Notes: generated by a model from the sequence alone, not told the origin. A stretch of DNA of 64,000 bases from Primula veris (GCA_963682055.1 OY821749.1:5134336-5198335), one strand, 5' to 3'; shown: positions 12,300 through 24,232, numbered from the stretch's first letter. A program made the numbers and translations.

Positions 12300-15200
12300 C
12301 TATGTTGGGGCCACCAATTTAATGGGCTTTAATCCCATTCCGTTCGATGACGTCTCGACTCCTACTTGAGTCAAGCCTTTTGTTAATGGATCCGCTATGT
12401 TTTCCTTTGATCTCACAAAATCTAAGGATACCACACCGTTGGATAACAATTCCCTTACGGATTTATGTCTTCGACGTATATGTCGAGACTTTCCATTATA
12501 CATATGATCCTGAGCCCGTGCAATTGCTGATTGACTATCGCAATGCATGCTTATTGCGGGAACAGGTTTCGGCCACATTGGAATTCCTTCCAATAGACTT
12601 CTCAGCCAGTCTGCCTCTTCGGTTGCTAAGTCTAATGCTATGAATTCAGATTCCATAGTTGACCTTGCAATACATGTCTGTTTGGAGGATCTCCAAGACA
12701 CAGCAGCTCCTCCCATTATAAACACATATCCACTCGTGGATCTTGTGCTATTGGAGTCTGATATCCAGTTGGCATCTGAATACCCTTCCAGTACCGCTGG
12801 ATATCTGGTATAGTGCAGCCCGTAATCGGCTGAAAACCTCATATACCTGAGAAGTTTCATTATGGCCTTCCAGTGTTCCTCATTTGGATTACTGGTGTAT
12901 CTGCTCAGTCTACTCACTGAGTTTGCTATGTCTGGTCTGGTGCAATTCATTATATACATGAGACTGCCTATGACTCGAGAGAACTCTAATTGATTCACAC
13001 TTTTACCGAAATTCTTTTTCAGGTTACAGTTGAACTCAATTGGGGTTCTTGACATAGCTTTACTGTCCTTGTCAAACTTGTCTAAAACTTGTTTAACATA
13101 GTGACTTTGGGACAAGGCATACCCTTCTGATGTTTTGGTAATCTTCATACCAAGAATTACATCAGCTATACCCAGATCCTTCATATCGAAGTGTTGTGAT
13201 AACATTTTCTTTGTAGAGCTGATTCTATCATTACTCCCAATTATGATCATGTCATCCACATAGAGACAGACTACAACACAGTCTCTTCCACTTCCTTTAG
13301 AGTAGACACATTTATCGCACTCATTAATGCGAAAACCGTTTGATAGCATAATTCTATCAAACTTCTCATGCCATTGCTTTGGCGCTTGTTTGAGTCCATA
13401 TAGAGACTTTACAAGTTTGCACACTTGGTGCTCTTTACCAGGAACTACAAACCCTTCCGGTTGTTCCATGTAAATTTCTTCTTCCAGTTCTCCATTCAGA
13501 AACGCCGTCTTTACATCCATTTGATGTATTTCCATATCAAACAAAGCTGCGAGAGCAATGACGATTCGGATAGACGTTTTCCTGGAGACAGGAGCATAAG
13601 TGTCAAAATAATCGACACCTTCCGTTTGCCTGAAGCCTTTCACTACAAGTCTCGCCTTGTATTTCTCAATCGTGCCGTCAACCTTTAACTTCCTCTTGAA
13701 GACCCACTTGTGACCTAGGGGCTTACATCCTTTCGGAAGATCCACTAGTTCCCAAGTGTGGTTTTGCATGATTGATTCAATTTCATTTTGAATAGCTTCT
13801 TCCCAATATTGGGAATCCGGTGTTGACATAGCTTGTTTATATGTCACCGGTTCGCCTTCAATCATGAAGGTTAGGAAATCAGGTCCAAAGGAAGTTTCCT
13901 TCCTTGCCCTTTTGCTGCGCCGAGGCTCTTTCTCTTCCTCTTCCTCTGTCGGTTCACTTGCCCCCACATTTCCTTCACTGTTCAACTCTTCAGTTGGTAC
14001 AGATGTAGGTAATTTCCGGGGAAAGATATCTTCAAAGAAAGAGGCCTCTCGGCTTTCCATATACGTATCTACGTGTACATCGGGATTGTCCGACTTGTGC
14101 ACGAGAAACCGATATGCACTACTATTCTGTGCATATCCGATGAACACACAGTCCACCGTCTTAGGACCAATTCTCATCCTCTTAGGAGTGGGAACTAGGA
14201 CCTTTGCGAGACAACCCCAAACCCGCAGGTTCTTATAACTGGGTTGATGACCTTTCCATAATTCATATGGAGTCTTTTCTCGCTTCTTATGGGGTAACTT
14301 GTTTAAAACATAGTTAGCGGAAAGTATCGCTTCCCCCCACATGTTCTGGGGTAAACCAGAACTGATTAGCATAGCATTCATCATTTCCTTTAGCGTTCTA
14401 TTTTTACGCTCAGCAACTCCATTTTGCTCGAGAGTGTATGGGGCTGTGGTTTGATGTATAATGCCGCTTTCAGCGCATATCTGTTCAAACGGTGATTCAT
14501 ATTCACCGCCTCTATCATTTCTCAATGTTTTAATTTTCTTATTGAGTTGATTTTCAACTTCGGTCTTATAAAGAGCGAATTTCTCTACTGCTTCGTCTTT
14601 ACTTCTCATTAAGTAAACGTAACAGTATCTAGTACAATCATCTATAAAGGTGATAAAGTACTTTTTCCCTCCTCGCGTTTGTATAAACTTTAAGTCGCAT
14701 ACATCTGTGTGTATTAGACCGAGAGGTTCACTTTCTCGTTCAACATGTTGAAACGATGATTTCGTTAATTTTGCCTCTACACAAATCTCACATTTGTGCT
14801 GCTTATCAAAAACGAAATTTGGTATTAGTTTTAGTGATATTAATTTCTTTAAAGAATTATAATTCACGTGACCTAATCTACCATGCCACAAATGAAATGA
14901 CTCAAATAAATAATTAAACTCAGAATTTTTATTGGCCTCTTGGGCAACAGTCATTACATTGCTAGTGCTAGTCTCAGCTTTAGCACCTTTATTGGGAGCA
15001 GGTGTCCCTACGTTTAACTTAAACATGCCGTTGGTCATATAGCCACGGCCTACATAGACACCATTTTTGGTGATTACAATTTTATCGGATTCCAAAACTA
15101 GTTTGAACCCGTTCTTCACCATCACCGATCCTGATACCAGATTCTTGCGGATATCCGGAACATGAAGCACATTTGTCAACCTCAGCTCTTTTCCAGAGGT

Positions 15201-16553
15201 CATCTTCATCACCACCATTCCTTTTCCTTCCACCTTGGAAGTAGCAGAATTTCCCATGAAGCAGCTTTCTCCCTCTACTGCTTCGTAGGTCTTAAACATC
15301 CACCTTGTTGAGCAGATGTGGCTTGTGGCGCCGGTATCCAGCCACCACTCTTTGGGGTTGCTCCCCACGAGATTGACCTCAGAGACCACAGCAGTAAAGT
15401 GGTCATCATCTCGTCCTCCCTCAGCCAGATGAGCCTGAGCTGGAGCTTTCCTCTTCCCTTTGCCCTTGAAGTTCCTCGGAGGGGGCTTAGGCTTAGCAGC
15501 GCCTTTATTGTCATAACAGTCCGCGGCACGATGGCCGGTCCTGTTACACACAAAGCAGGTTCCCGCAAATTTCTTTGCGACAACAGCACTGCCTCCGGTG
15601 TCAAAACGTTTCCGTTTGACGTTGGAGCTTTCGACCACATTGGCCTTTGCCATCGGGATGACAGCACCACCGACTCTCCTCACGGAGCGACGGTTGCTCA
15701 CCTCGATATTGAGCTTCTCAATGAGCCCCTCCAACCTCATTTACTTCCACTTGTGCTTTAGGTAGTTTTGAAAGTCTTTCCATGACGGCGGCAATTTCTC
15801 AATCATGAGTGCCACCTGGAAAGGCTCGTTTATCACTAGCCCCTCAGCCTCAAGGCGATGGTAAATGAGTTGGAGCTCCTCAACTTGCTCCATGACACCC
15901 CTGCTGTCAGTCATACGGTACTCATGAAAGTCCGTGACAACAAATCTCTTTGTGCCAGCGTTATTCACTTTGTACTTATTTTCGAGAGTCTCCCATAGCT
16001 CCTTTGCAGTAGCTTTGGGCTCGAAAACACTGAACAGCGTGTCATCTAGAGCACACAGGATATAGTTCTTGCATAGGTAGTCGGCATGTCTCCATGCCTC
16101 AACCGCAGAGAACGACTGCTCGTCCAGATCGTCCTCGCTTAGGACGGGAGCAGTCTCCTTGAGAAACCTGGTCAGATTCAGGGTCGTGAGATAAAACAGC
16201 ATCTTTTGCTGCCAACGTTTAAAGTTGTCTCCCCTGAACTTTTCCGGTTTCTCCAGATGAGAAGTCGGCAAAGTAGGCACAGCCGAATACATCGGTGCCT
16301 TGCCTTTGGCCGCAGCCTTGGCTCTTGCCGCAGCCTTAGCTGCGGCCTAGGCTGTGGCCGCTGCTTCGGCCACAGCCTCAGCTTTGGCCGTAGCATCCGC
16401 CATGGCCGCAACCGCGGCGGCCTCAGCCGCTGCAGCCACGTCATCGGCGGTAGCCCCCACAATCGCATCGCCCCCAATGTTATGGACATCTCCACCAACC
16501 ATTGGGTCATGCTCACTTCCGATAGGCAACTGAATAGGCGACGTGTTTGTCAT
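12300..16553 (-). CDS. Copia gag-pol polyprotein, two in-frame premature stops
   Basis: One frame of 1418 codons runs from ATG 16553 to 12300 and is broken by TAG at 16347-16349 (alanine-rich Gag N-terminus) and TAA at 15741-15743. The second stop sits between KHKWK and [10 protein letters not shown], where relatives usually have a glutamate codon (KxKEM...LEELI), so GAA to TAA is likely. In the 1146-residue part after the second stop: zinc knuckle [14 protein letters not shown] (62-75), protease DTGATSH (135-141), GAG-pre-integrase with HGRLGH and CEIC (286-320), integrase D346, D409, E444 (D,D35E), reverse transcriptase with D742 and YVDD (827-830), RNase H with D989, E1030, D1068. Upstream, the Gag core contains [19 protein letters not shown]. 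Length is normal for copia polyproteins and the only damage seen is the two stops. Confidence 0.92.
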
Positions 16554-16801
16554 CTGAAACGACAACACAAAACGTATGAGATACGTGTACAATAAATTCT
16601 ATAAACAAACACCAAAACTGATATTTGAGTTTGTAAAAGAATTACCAAACAAAATAAAATTAAACTTGTTTGGAATTTTTTCGTTGTAATTCAATTTCTA
16701 ATATAATTTAGAATTGAAAACAAGAAAGCATTATTCCTTATAAAAAATAAATAATTGTATTAATCAATACACGAAAGAAACAACAGGTTATCGGTTAAGA
16801 T
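16554..16801 (-). other. Copia 5' leader between LTR and gag
   Basis: A leader of about 250 bp. The sequence next to the 5' LTR, read on the minus strand, is ATCTTAACCGATAACCTG and lacks the usual TGG-starting primer-binding site. The same ATCTTAA(A/C)CGATA is found beside the old LTR at 3294-3306, so it is probably functional, but I cannot name the tRNA. Confidence 0.5.
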
Positions 16802-18141
16802 TGTTGGTTTCCGTGTACGAAATAACAATTAATAATAATAAAAGGACTAAACAAGAATTAATTAAAACGAGTGTAATTTTTATTAATTTCCAAATGAAAT
16901 ACAATAAACTGATTACAACATGTAGGTACTGAAAATAATTAAAGCAAACGTTATCAGATTATTATTAATTAATAATCTGATGTACTGAATTGCAATAAAT
17001 AGAAACTGCCGGAATGGAAAGTACAAACTTAACAGCCGGACTGTTCTGTTTGAAATTGAAATTACAGGACTGAATTGAAACTATTCTAATTACATAATTA
17101 AATTACAGAATAGTAATTACAGCAAAAAACAGAACTTTAAACTAATTACAGATAAGTACAAACAGAATATAAAGCTACAGCTAAGGACAGCAATTGAAAT
17201 ACTAAAATAAAAAGGACATAATTGAATGCGTAAATGAAATGGACAGAATTAAAAGACGTAAATGAAATGGACAGAATAGAATAAAATAAGACGAGGCTAC
17301 TATTAACAGTATGCCCTTAACCGATATTCGCCCAACCACCTTAAGGTTTCTGGTTGCGTTGGCGCTTCGATCCCAAGGTACAACGTCTCGGATGACTCGC
17401 CGGAAACTGGCGACGAGTCAAGGTCGAGCTGTTGGTGGGTGGTTCTCTCTGGTTCTAAAATGTAATGCTGTTTTTGAGAGATGATATATGCTTCTGTATT
17501 TTATTTCAGAATGTTGTCTATTTGACATGTGGGGGGTCTGCCTATTTATAGGCTTGCTGAGTATCTCAGCCATTAAGGTCACTTTACTACTGTCAGTTTT
17601 CAAAATTCGAAACTGCAGTATTAACTTTGCAATCAAATCATATTTATTGCAACAGTTACAGCTTTGCTGGACGCTTTTCCCGAACAGGCGCGCTTTTCTC
17701 GTCGAGCAAGCCCGCCCGTCGAGCAAGCCCGCCCGTCGAGCAAGCCCGCCCATGTGTGGTACACAATACACACATGTGTATATGGACACACTACTTGATA
17801 TCCACATGGGATACCCTAGTATATATATTGTAAAAATCACTCATGATTTTCCAATGTGGGATAACCCTCATGGGTTAAATCCCATTTCTTTTCTCATTTT
17901 CCAGCATTGGCTTTATTGCTTCTTTCGAGTACCAACCTTCGAGTCCAATTATCATTCACACCCTTCCTCCGAATAGGTCATGCGATATACCGTTGCGAAG
18001 CTAGTCGCACGAGCTACTCAACCGCATTGAGTATGGCCTCAGAAAAACTGAGGATTCGCATTGAAAATTGACTCAAAGATGGTCTCTGACCACTTGGAAC
18101 AACCATGTATAAAATACATGTTTTCCTACATTTTTCCAACA
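16802..18141 (-). repeat. 5' LTR of the copia element (1340 bp)
   Basis: Same TGTTGG/CCAACA ends as the 3' LTR. It is 91 bp shorter because of fewer CTTTTCCCGAACAGG units. Otherwise the match is almost complete over its length. It should carry the promoter for the minus-strand transcript. Confidence 0.93.
17543..17550 (-). promoter_or_regulatory. TATA box of the copia 5' LTR
   Basis: On the minus strand this reads TATAAATA inside CCTATAAATAGG; the same box is at 11053-11060 in the other LTR. Position and orientation suit transcription into the leader and gag. Confidence 0.6.
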
Positions 18142-18519
18142 TTAAGTGTCCTAGCTCAAAACTCGATTTCGTCTTTCCTAAGCATGCGATATGACTCAAA
18201 AAAGGATCATTGTATTCCAGAGCAACTTCAACAAAAATTTTATTAAGTTACTACCATCTTTTATTTGCTTGTAACCAATTATTATATCTATACAGTAATG
18301 AACTTGTCTTTGTTCAAGCAATCATCTTGCTTGATACTTTATCTAGATTTTAATTTTGTTTACTACATGCTTTGTCACTTTGTTGGCTTTCACCTTGTAA
18401 ATGTTCACTATACCTTTAAATCAGATCTTATGACTTTAAACTAACACACACCAGCCTATAACCACTTTTCCCAAATACTACTCCTTCGCTTGTTGTTTTA
18501 TATTTATGGGGCCTAGTGT

Positions 18520-18724
18520 CACTATAAAAAAATACTCAAATAACCACGGGATTAGTGACCGCATTAGTGAAGTTATTTTTTATTACGAGCTTATTAGCGA
18601 CGGTTTTTGTGACGGATTTGTGACAGTTTAGTCAATTTGCGACAGATTTGTGACAGTTTTTTAAAATAGTGACAAGCTTGTGACAACTTTTGACTCTCAC
18701 TAAATCAAACATTATTTTGTAGTG
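18520..18724. mobile_element. CACTA (En/Spm)-like MITE, 205 bp
   Basis: Begins CACTATAAAAAAATA and ends ATTATTTTGTAGTG, which inverts to CACTACAAAATAAT. The interior is packed with subterminal GTGAC/GTGACGG motifs (18555-18680), typical of CACTA elements. There is no coding capacity. A 3-bp target duplication is not evident (TGT versus TTC). It sits inside the decayed gypsy element. Confidence 0.65.
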
Positions 18725-18789
18725 TTCATTAAGTTCGGTTTACTTTATTTGTCGTTGTGGTGTTAAGGTGTCCTAAAGTTACTACCTTC

Positions 18790-19000
18790 CCAGAAAGAAT
18801 GCTAGTATTTATTTAAGTACTTTCTTATTATTTTGTGTTCTATTCCTATTATTCATTCCTACTTATAAGCTCTATCGCTTAACATGTATTTTATCTCAAA
18901 GGGTCCTTCTCAATTAGAGGGCCACTTGCCATTTCCATATATTTCGTAATGGAAGAATTATTTTCTAAACCAATCCTCCCTTAGCAAAAAAAAAATTGCT
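18790..19000 (-). pseudogene. Degenerate gypsy integrase C-terminal fragment
   Basis: On the minus strand, around 18870-18990, the frame reads GKWPSN, a stop, then EGPFEIKYMLSDRAYK. This matches the conserved GKWxPNWEGP...V tail that follows the integrase core in Ty3/gypsy pol. It continues the same decayed element as the fragment at 20.35-21.42 kb, with a later insertion between. Confidence 0.55.
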
Positions 19001-19138
19001 TTAGCCTTCTTGTCATGTACTTTTTCTCACACGTTTTTCCAAGACTTATGTTGAACCATGATTTTACACTTTCTTCTTTCAATAATTTAATGTTTAATCT
19101 TTTTTTAAAAAAAAAAAATATATATTTCAGGCAATAAA

Positions 19139-20220
19139 ATGATGGAGCATTTGATATAGAAGTAAATTGTTCAAACGGAAGTCGATTCGGAGTCCGAACA
19201 AACAAGCAAGTTATAGGCATTTCATAAAATCCATTGAAGAACACCTCCACAATCTATTCGACTGGAACATGTTCCAAAAATATTCCAGAAAGTTATTGGG
19301 CAAACATTTTTTGAAATATTCAGAAAGATGTTCCATAACATGTTCTTCTCGAACATGTTCTCGAGATATTCCAGAAATATATTCTTGTCCGGAATAATCA
19401 AAGCAGTGCAAGAACCTATTATAAAACATGTCCGCGTGGAACATATTTTGAAGATATTCCAGACCCGCAGAATTCAATAATTCGTCTCGAAAAACATATC
19501 CGACGGAAATAATCAATAAATCACATATTAACCCATTTCATTCTCTCTCCAAACACCCACAACACTTCCACAAATGTACTAGACTCCATCAGAACTAGTT
19601 CAAGCTCAAATTAAGGTTAAACATCATCAAATCTCACATATTAACTTATTAATTAGAAGCAATAAATTGTGAGTGATGTTTTATAATTTAACAATTTTGT
19701 AAATAGCAAATTATAATCTTAGAATTGAGAGAGTGATTGGGTAGAGTCTTAAAAGTCAATTTGTGACGTAAACCTCTAGATTAAACATTCGGGTTTACAC
19801 AAGGTTTGGTGGGAAGCATTTAAGCTCGGGTTTGTGTATTCTTACACTTGTATTAACATTGCATCATTGGGTAGACAGGGGGCAAATCGATTGATTAGCT
19901 CGAATTAGGATATGTAATTTTGGGTTGGAGATTATAGTGATAACTCCCGATAAAATAATTTCGGGTAAAGGAGTAGGTGAGTGTCCGAACTTTTATATAT
20001 CGCGGAGTCATTTCTTTCCTACTCTTTACTTTCCGTATTTTTATTATTGTTTGTATAAATGCTTGAATTTTAATATCGATCATTATCGCATAATTATCGT
20101 TGATAAGGTAGAATCGAACTATTTTAGTTGTTAGTTGCACTTAGATTTTATTTTTATAAAAACGCCCAAAATCTCATTCAAACAACCCTCCAACACCAAC
20201 ACCTTTCCTAATACACAAAA
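19139..20220 (+). mobile_element. Probable degenerate copia-type solo LTR
   Basis: The layout resembles a copia LTR: TG start near 19139, repeated stress-motif-like sequence, TATAAAACATG near 19418, then an R/U5-like stretch with ACCTCTAGATTAAACATTCG, GGTTTACACAAGG and TCTTACACTTGTA (19770-19855), and a CGCCCAAAATCTCATTC tail near 20163. No pol follows and no TSD was found. It interrupts the gypsy remnant. Boundaries are approximate; identity rests on recalled LTR organisation, so confidence is limited. Confidence 0.4.
19283..19376 (+). promoter_or_regulatory. Cluster of TTCnnGAA (heat-shock-element-like) palindromes
   Basis: Exact TTCnnGAA cores occur at 19283-19290 (TTCCAGAA), 19346-19353 (TTCTCGAA) and 19369-19376 (TTCCAGAA), with further near-matches to 19465. 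They lie 40-130 bp upstream of the TATAAAA near 19418. Heat-shock factor binds alternating GAA/TTC blocks; here the palindromes are not spaced as a perfect continuous trimer. Confidence 0.35.
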
Positions 20221-20344
20221 CTTTTAACCTTACTTTTTCTAAACCTTCCATCTCTATATGCATGTCTTCTAGGAAACAAATAATTTTAAAAAATTAATTA
20301 CTATACTTTGTGAGAGTGTAGTATTTTTGTTTCCCTTTTGATTT

Positions 20345-21420
20345 CATGTAAGCCCACAAGTACTCATGGCAACATTGTGTGCCATGTCTCTTGGTTTTCC
20401 TTGTACTATTTTTGAACTCCCACCTTCGATGATTTTGTTTGTAGCCTCAACTTGACCATTAACGGGTGCATAATAGGAACTTGAATTTAACAACTTTATC
20501 CTAAATCGAACCAAATACTTCATAACTTGAAATCATTCGCTTGGGGAAAAAATAGTCTCTGCTATTTAAAACTTAGTGATTATATTCTCATCAATGAAAT
20601 CAATAATTTCCTTCTAAGTTGACTCAGGAAGAGAAATTTATTCGGAGAATTTAGTAAACTAATCTGTAGCTACCAAGATGTACTTAATTATGTTGTTTTG
20701 ATGAGTTTTGAATTATTTCATCGATGATCCATCGCTCATCTCCACAGCGACCAGGGTTTAATAGTCAACTATAAATAATATGATGGAGCCCTTTTTACAT
20801 GGCAATGCTCTTGACATTTCTCTCGTAACCATTTGCATAGTTGATACATTCTTTATGTAGACTTGGCTAATGATATGAATATATCTTTATTTTCTATACT
20901 AATCTTTTCTAGAAATTTTGTATTGCACAGTCCCTCGTGTGCTTTACTCGTTATTGTCATTGCTTTCGAAATGTTAATGTACAGTAACAGCACACCATCA
21001 CTGGATCTCACATACAACTCTTGTTAAAATATAGTTTATCGTTGTGCACATTTTGGATTGTTCAAGTACCCTGTGATGGTATTCTCTCAATCAATCTTAG
21101 TATCAATTTTTTAAATCTTCATTAATTCTTTATTTCTTTGCCAAGAAACAAAATAGAAAACTTTTCTAAATGGTGGAATCTTCAAACTGAAGACTAGTTG
21201 AGCCAACTTATTAGCTTTGGATTATGCAATTGTAGTAAGTGCTCGAACTTTATGTAATCGAAAAACTTGATTAGTCTCCTGCACTCTTGCCAATTGTTGC
21301 ATCAACATTGATTGGTTAAATTGATACATCTCTCGTCTTTGGAATATAACCAACTCAGAGTACCTAAACACTTTAAGATGCCTTGCGCTCAGATTGTTAA
21401 CAATTTTTACCATATAACTT
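20345..21420 (-). pseudogene. Decayed Ty3/gypsy RNase H-integrase fragment
   Basis: Minus-strand reading from 21420 gives NNLSARHLKVF..SELVIF...LARVQET, the pattern of the second (archaeal-type) RNase H of Tat-lineage elements. Lower down, around 20570-20690, comes YILVATD, a stop, FTKFSE, and ESTQKEIIDFIDENIITKF-like wording of the integrase core, then near 20410-20470 APVNGQVEATNKIIEGG, the GQxExxNK region. Many stops and indels are present. It is an old element, unrelated in age to the complete one at 34.9 kb. Confidence 0.7.
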
Positions 21421-21429
21421 GTCGGGTTT

Positions 21430-23547
21430 GAAGTGTGTAATTTTTAAGAAAACCCTTTCTACCTAGCAATTATAGTAGGGCCCGATGTAGTAGTAAAATT
21501 TATAAACGGTTAAGAACCATGTCGTCCACAGAAATCACGTAAAATAGTATAACTATATTTAAACACCTTTTTTAGTTTTTATTTGATAAAGCTCGCACTC
21601 TCAGTTTTGGATTTGATTTTGTCCTAAACTAACATGCAACTAAGATTAATATCACTTAAACAAGTTATCACGCTTTATCTAAGTTACACAAGTCATGGTA
21701 ATAGTAATAGAACAAAAATAAAAAGCGTAAAAATAATGAGAACTTATGGATTTACGCAAGAAAAATGCACGTGCGTGAGTGACCAAAGTAAAGAGGAGAA
21801 GAGGCACTTGATCTCAGTAAAATCACAAAACAAAAACCTCTTATTAGGGAGAATTGCAAGAGAATAGGTTTTGGAGGAAAAAAAATAGAGAGAAGAAAAA
21901 TATAACATAAATATTGTTTAACTCAGAAAAATCCATAACCTAATTCCTAAAAAACTTATCCGGATGAGCTAATTTTCATCCGGATTAGATGACGTGTCAG
22001 CTCCAGAATTAATCATGTCAGTAATTTTCGTACCGACAACAGACTGATCCGGATCAGTGGTGATCTGATCCGGATGTGAGGCGGGAAAGTCTATTTTTCT
22101 TCTTTTTTGACGATTTTTTCATATCGTTTCATATATTCTTGATTTGGGCTCGAATCCAATCTTCTAAAATCAACTTTTCAATCCCTATAAGTTCTTCAAT
22201 CTTCCATCTAGACTCCTTCATTTGATATCTTCAGATAACTTGTCCTAACATAAAAATAGGTTATCGGGTACAAAATATTAAAATACATAAAACAAGTATA
22301 ATTAATCCAATCAGGCATCTTTAAATTGATTAAATGTCCTTTATTGACGCCAAAAATACATTGTTACAGTCAAATCACACCCCCAACTAGCTCGATACTC
22401 GCACTCGAGTGTCGCAAGTGATAAACATATTAGGTATAATAATTTCCGAGTTCACTATTCCTAAAATATAAATAAAAAGATATTTTACTTTCGTGTAAGT
22501 CACGATTGCACTTAGCTCGTGCATCAATCCATTAAACTTTTAGTCCTTAAATGACGAGTCTTGTCTCGTGATCTACCTACAAACATCTACAATATAAATC
22601 CGCAAAACATTTTAAGCTCAAATAGTTTTACAAAACATATATCCAAAAGATAAATTCCTTATTAAAACTTTTTAATTATAACAACTCAATTATAATCCCA
22701 TAGCATAGCGATATTATTACGCACACCTCTAAACAAAAACTCCTACTCGACTAATTTACTTGGCCGGAAATACAGGCTCAGAATCAAGACTTCTTTTAAA
22801 CTACTAACGTCTACTCATTCGCACAATCTTATGGGTTCTACAAAGCTGTTGAGACTCACTTTCGAACAAATCACTAAATCTTGACAACAATCGAATATTT
22901 CTCTTCACTAAGGTGATGAATTTTATTACCATTCTACTACAGCTAATCACAAAATAAGACAAATGAGAAACTCTCTGATAACGCATTACCCTACAATCTC
23001 CATCCCCCTTTCTCCAATTAAATAAAATAAAATTAAAGAGCTATAATAATTAAAGCTCATGCTAGTGTATTTACGAAAATCTTAAGTTCAAAACTGGTTA
23101 GGCAAGTCGCTTTAGCGTTCGGACTTCTAATCCTTATCCACACTTAGCATCTATATACTCTCACAATCTCACTTAACTATGTCATAAAAACACCGGTTTA
23201 AGAAAGTAATTCAAATTGTTTGTTATTGAAAAATATGAATCCAAACAATGATTTGGTTTAAAGATACGGATTTCACTAGTTTCTTTATTAGAAAATATAA
23301 ATGTAATAACAAATCCATTGTTTCGGTTTACGTCACATAAAATATCTCATATACGGATTTTATAAAGATGCGGTATAGTTCCCTTTTGTTTTCATCTCGT
23401 TTTTTTTTTTTTTTTCAATTTGATTTCATTGTGAAGTTCGATAAACGTGTCAATTTAAGTAAAATCCGAAAAGCATGATAAATTTAAAGCTTTTAAACAT
23501 TTGAGTAAGTATGACAGGTTTCTATTCTCTCTCTTTGTCACTATATC
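21430..23547. other. AT-rich repeat-like DNA, no gene recognised
   Basis: Contains short inverted repeats around TCCGGATGAG/CATCCGGAT (21958-22000) and CTGATCCGGATCAG (22032-22070), and a minus-strand TTGGGGGTGTGATTTGAC near 22370-22390 that resembles a polypurine region of a retrotransposon. This may be the upstream part of the decayed gypsy element, which would be inference. Open frames here are short and unconvincing. Confidence 0.35.
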
Positions 23548-23556
23548 CTTATTTTA

Positions 23557-23805
23557 GAGTTTTTTTGCTGAAATGGCCTATCTGGGACTGAAAAATCCCA
23601 GAATGGGCTACCTTTCTTTAAATTCCCAAAATGGTCTACTTCTGAAAAACGACCGATCGAAATGGTAAAAACGACCGGTCGTTTTTATCATGAACTCTCT
23701 GGAACAATTTGGACCAAAAACGATCGGTCGTTTTGGCCATTTCGATCGGTCGTTTTTCAGACCAACAACGATCGGTCGTTTTGTCCATTTCGATCGGTCG
23801 TTTTT
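23557..23805 (+). repeat. Left TIR of the 6.4-kb MULE
   Basis: About 249 bp: a unique outer 85 bp, then units of ACGATCGGTCGTTTT and its complement separated by GGCCATTTCG-like spacers. It pairs with 29685-29934, with only a few mismatches and one single-base indel by eye. Several units, such as ACGACCGGTCGT, are perfect palindromes. Confidence 0.92.
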
Positions 23806-24000
23806 ATTGTGAACTCTCTGAAAGAAATCATACCTAAAACGATCGGTCGTTTCTGAAAAACGATCGGTCGTTTTTCTTGTAAACTCTCTGGAAGAAATTT
23901 GATGTGAAACGATCGGTCGTTTTTTCAGAACGATCGGTCGTCTGTGGAAAAACGATCGGTCGTTTTTCACAGTCGACCGATCGACTGTAAACAATTTACA
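23806..24000. repeat. Extension of the GATCGGTCGT palindrome array beyond the left TIR
   Basis: The array continues for about 195 bp past the end of the inverted match, with spacers such as GTGAACTCTCTG and AAGAAAT, ending in CGACCGATCGACTGT. Its last about 150 bp recur in direct orientation at 26.30-26.46 kb. Confidence 0.85.
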
Positions 24001-24045
24001 GAACAAGAATTTTTTACACTTTTCGACACTGATTTGGCAAAAAAT

Positions 24046-24232
24046 ATATAAAAACATGATCCCCTTTTTGAACATGATCCCTTAAAAAATGATGTCGTAA
24101 ATTAATATGTTTAGTACGAGAGTGTTGGATCGGATTTTTCGGAAGATTTATAGTACAAGTATTATCACATAAAATGATGTCGTAAATTAATATGTTTAGT
24201 ACAAGATGTGTAGGTGACGTTTTACTAAACAT
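24046..24232 (-). pseudogene. Copia RNase H fragment (truncated copy B)
   Basis: On the minus strand the reading includes NPIQHSRTKHINLRHHFL followed by RDHVQKGDHV, matching the C-terminal RNase H region of copia polyproteins (the CDN...NPVxHxRTKHIDIRHHF motif). The AATTAATATGTTTAGTAC segment is tandemly duplicated (24093-24115 and 24186-24208). The frame then runs straight into the palindrome array; the expected ADIFTKPL tail is missing here. Confidence 0.65.

Larger units (their letters stand above)
10312..18141 (-). mobile_element. Complete Ty1/copia LTR retrotransposon (7.8 kb)
   Basis: Two long, nearly identical LTRs (10312-11742 and 16802-18141) bound a minus-strand gag-pol region and are flanked by an exact 5-bp duplication TTAAG (10307-10311 and 18142-18146). 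The polypurine tract GTGGGGGAT, read on the minus strand, abuts the 3' LTR at 11743-11751. Protein order Gag, protease, integrase, reverse transcriptase, RNase H defines Ty1/copia. By hand I count about 11 substitutions between the LTRs apart from repeat-number changes, so the insertion is recent. Two in-frame stops make this copy probably non-autonomous. Confidence 0.95.

Noticed and set aside
23640..24000. CRISPR-like regular repeats with spacers
   Set aside because: Repeats are short palindromes with spacers that are themselves repeated, in an inverted pair at transposon ends within plant DNA.
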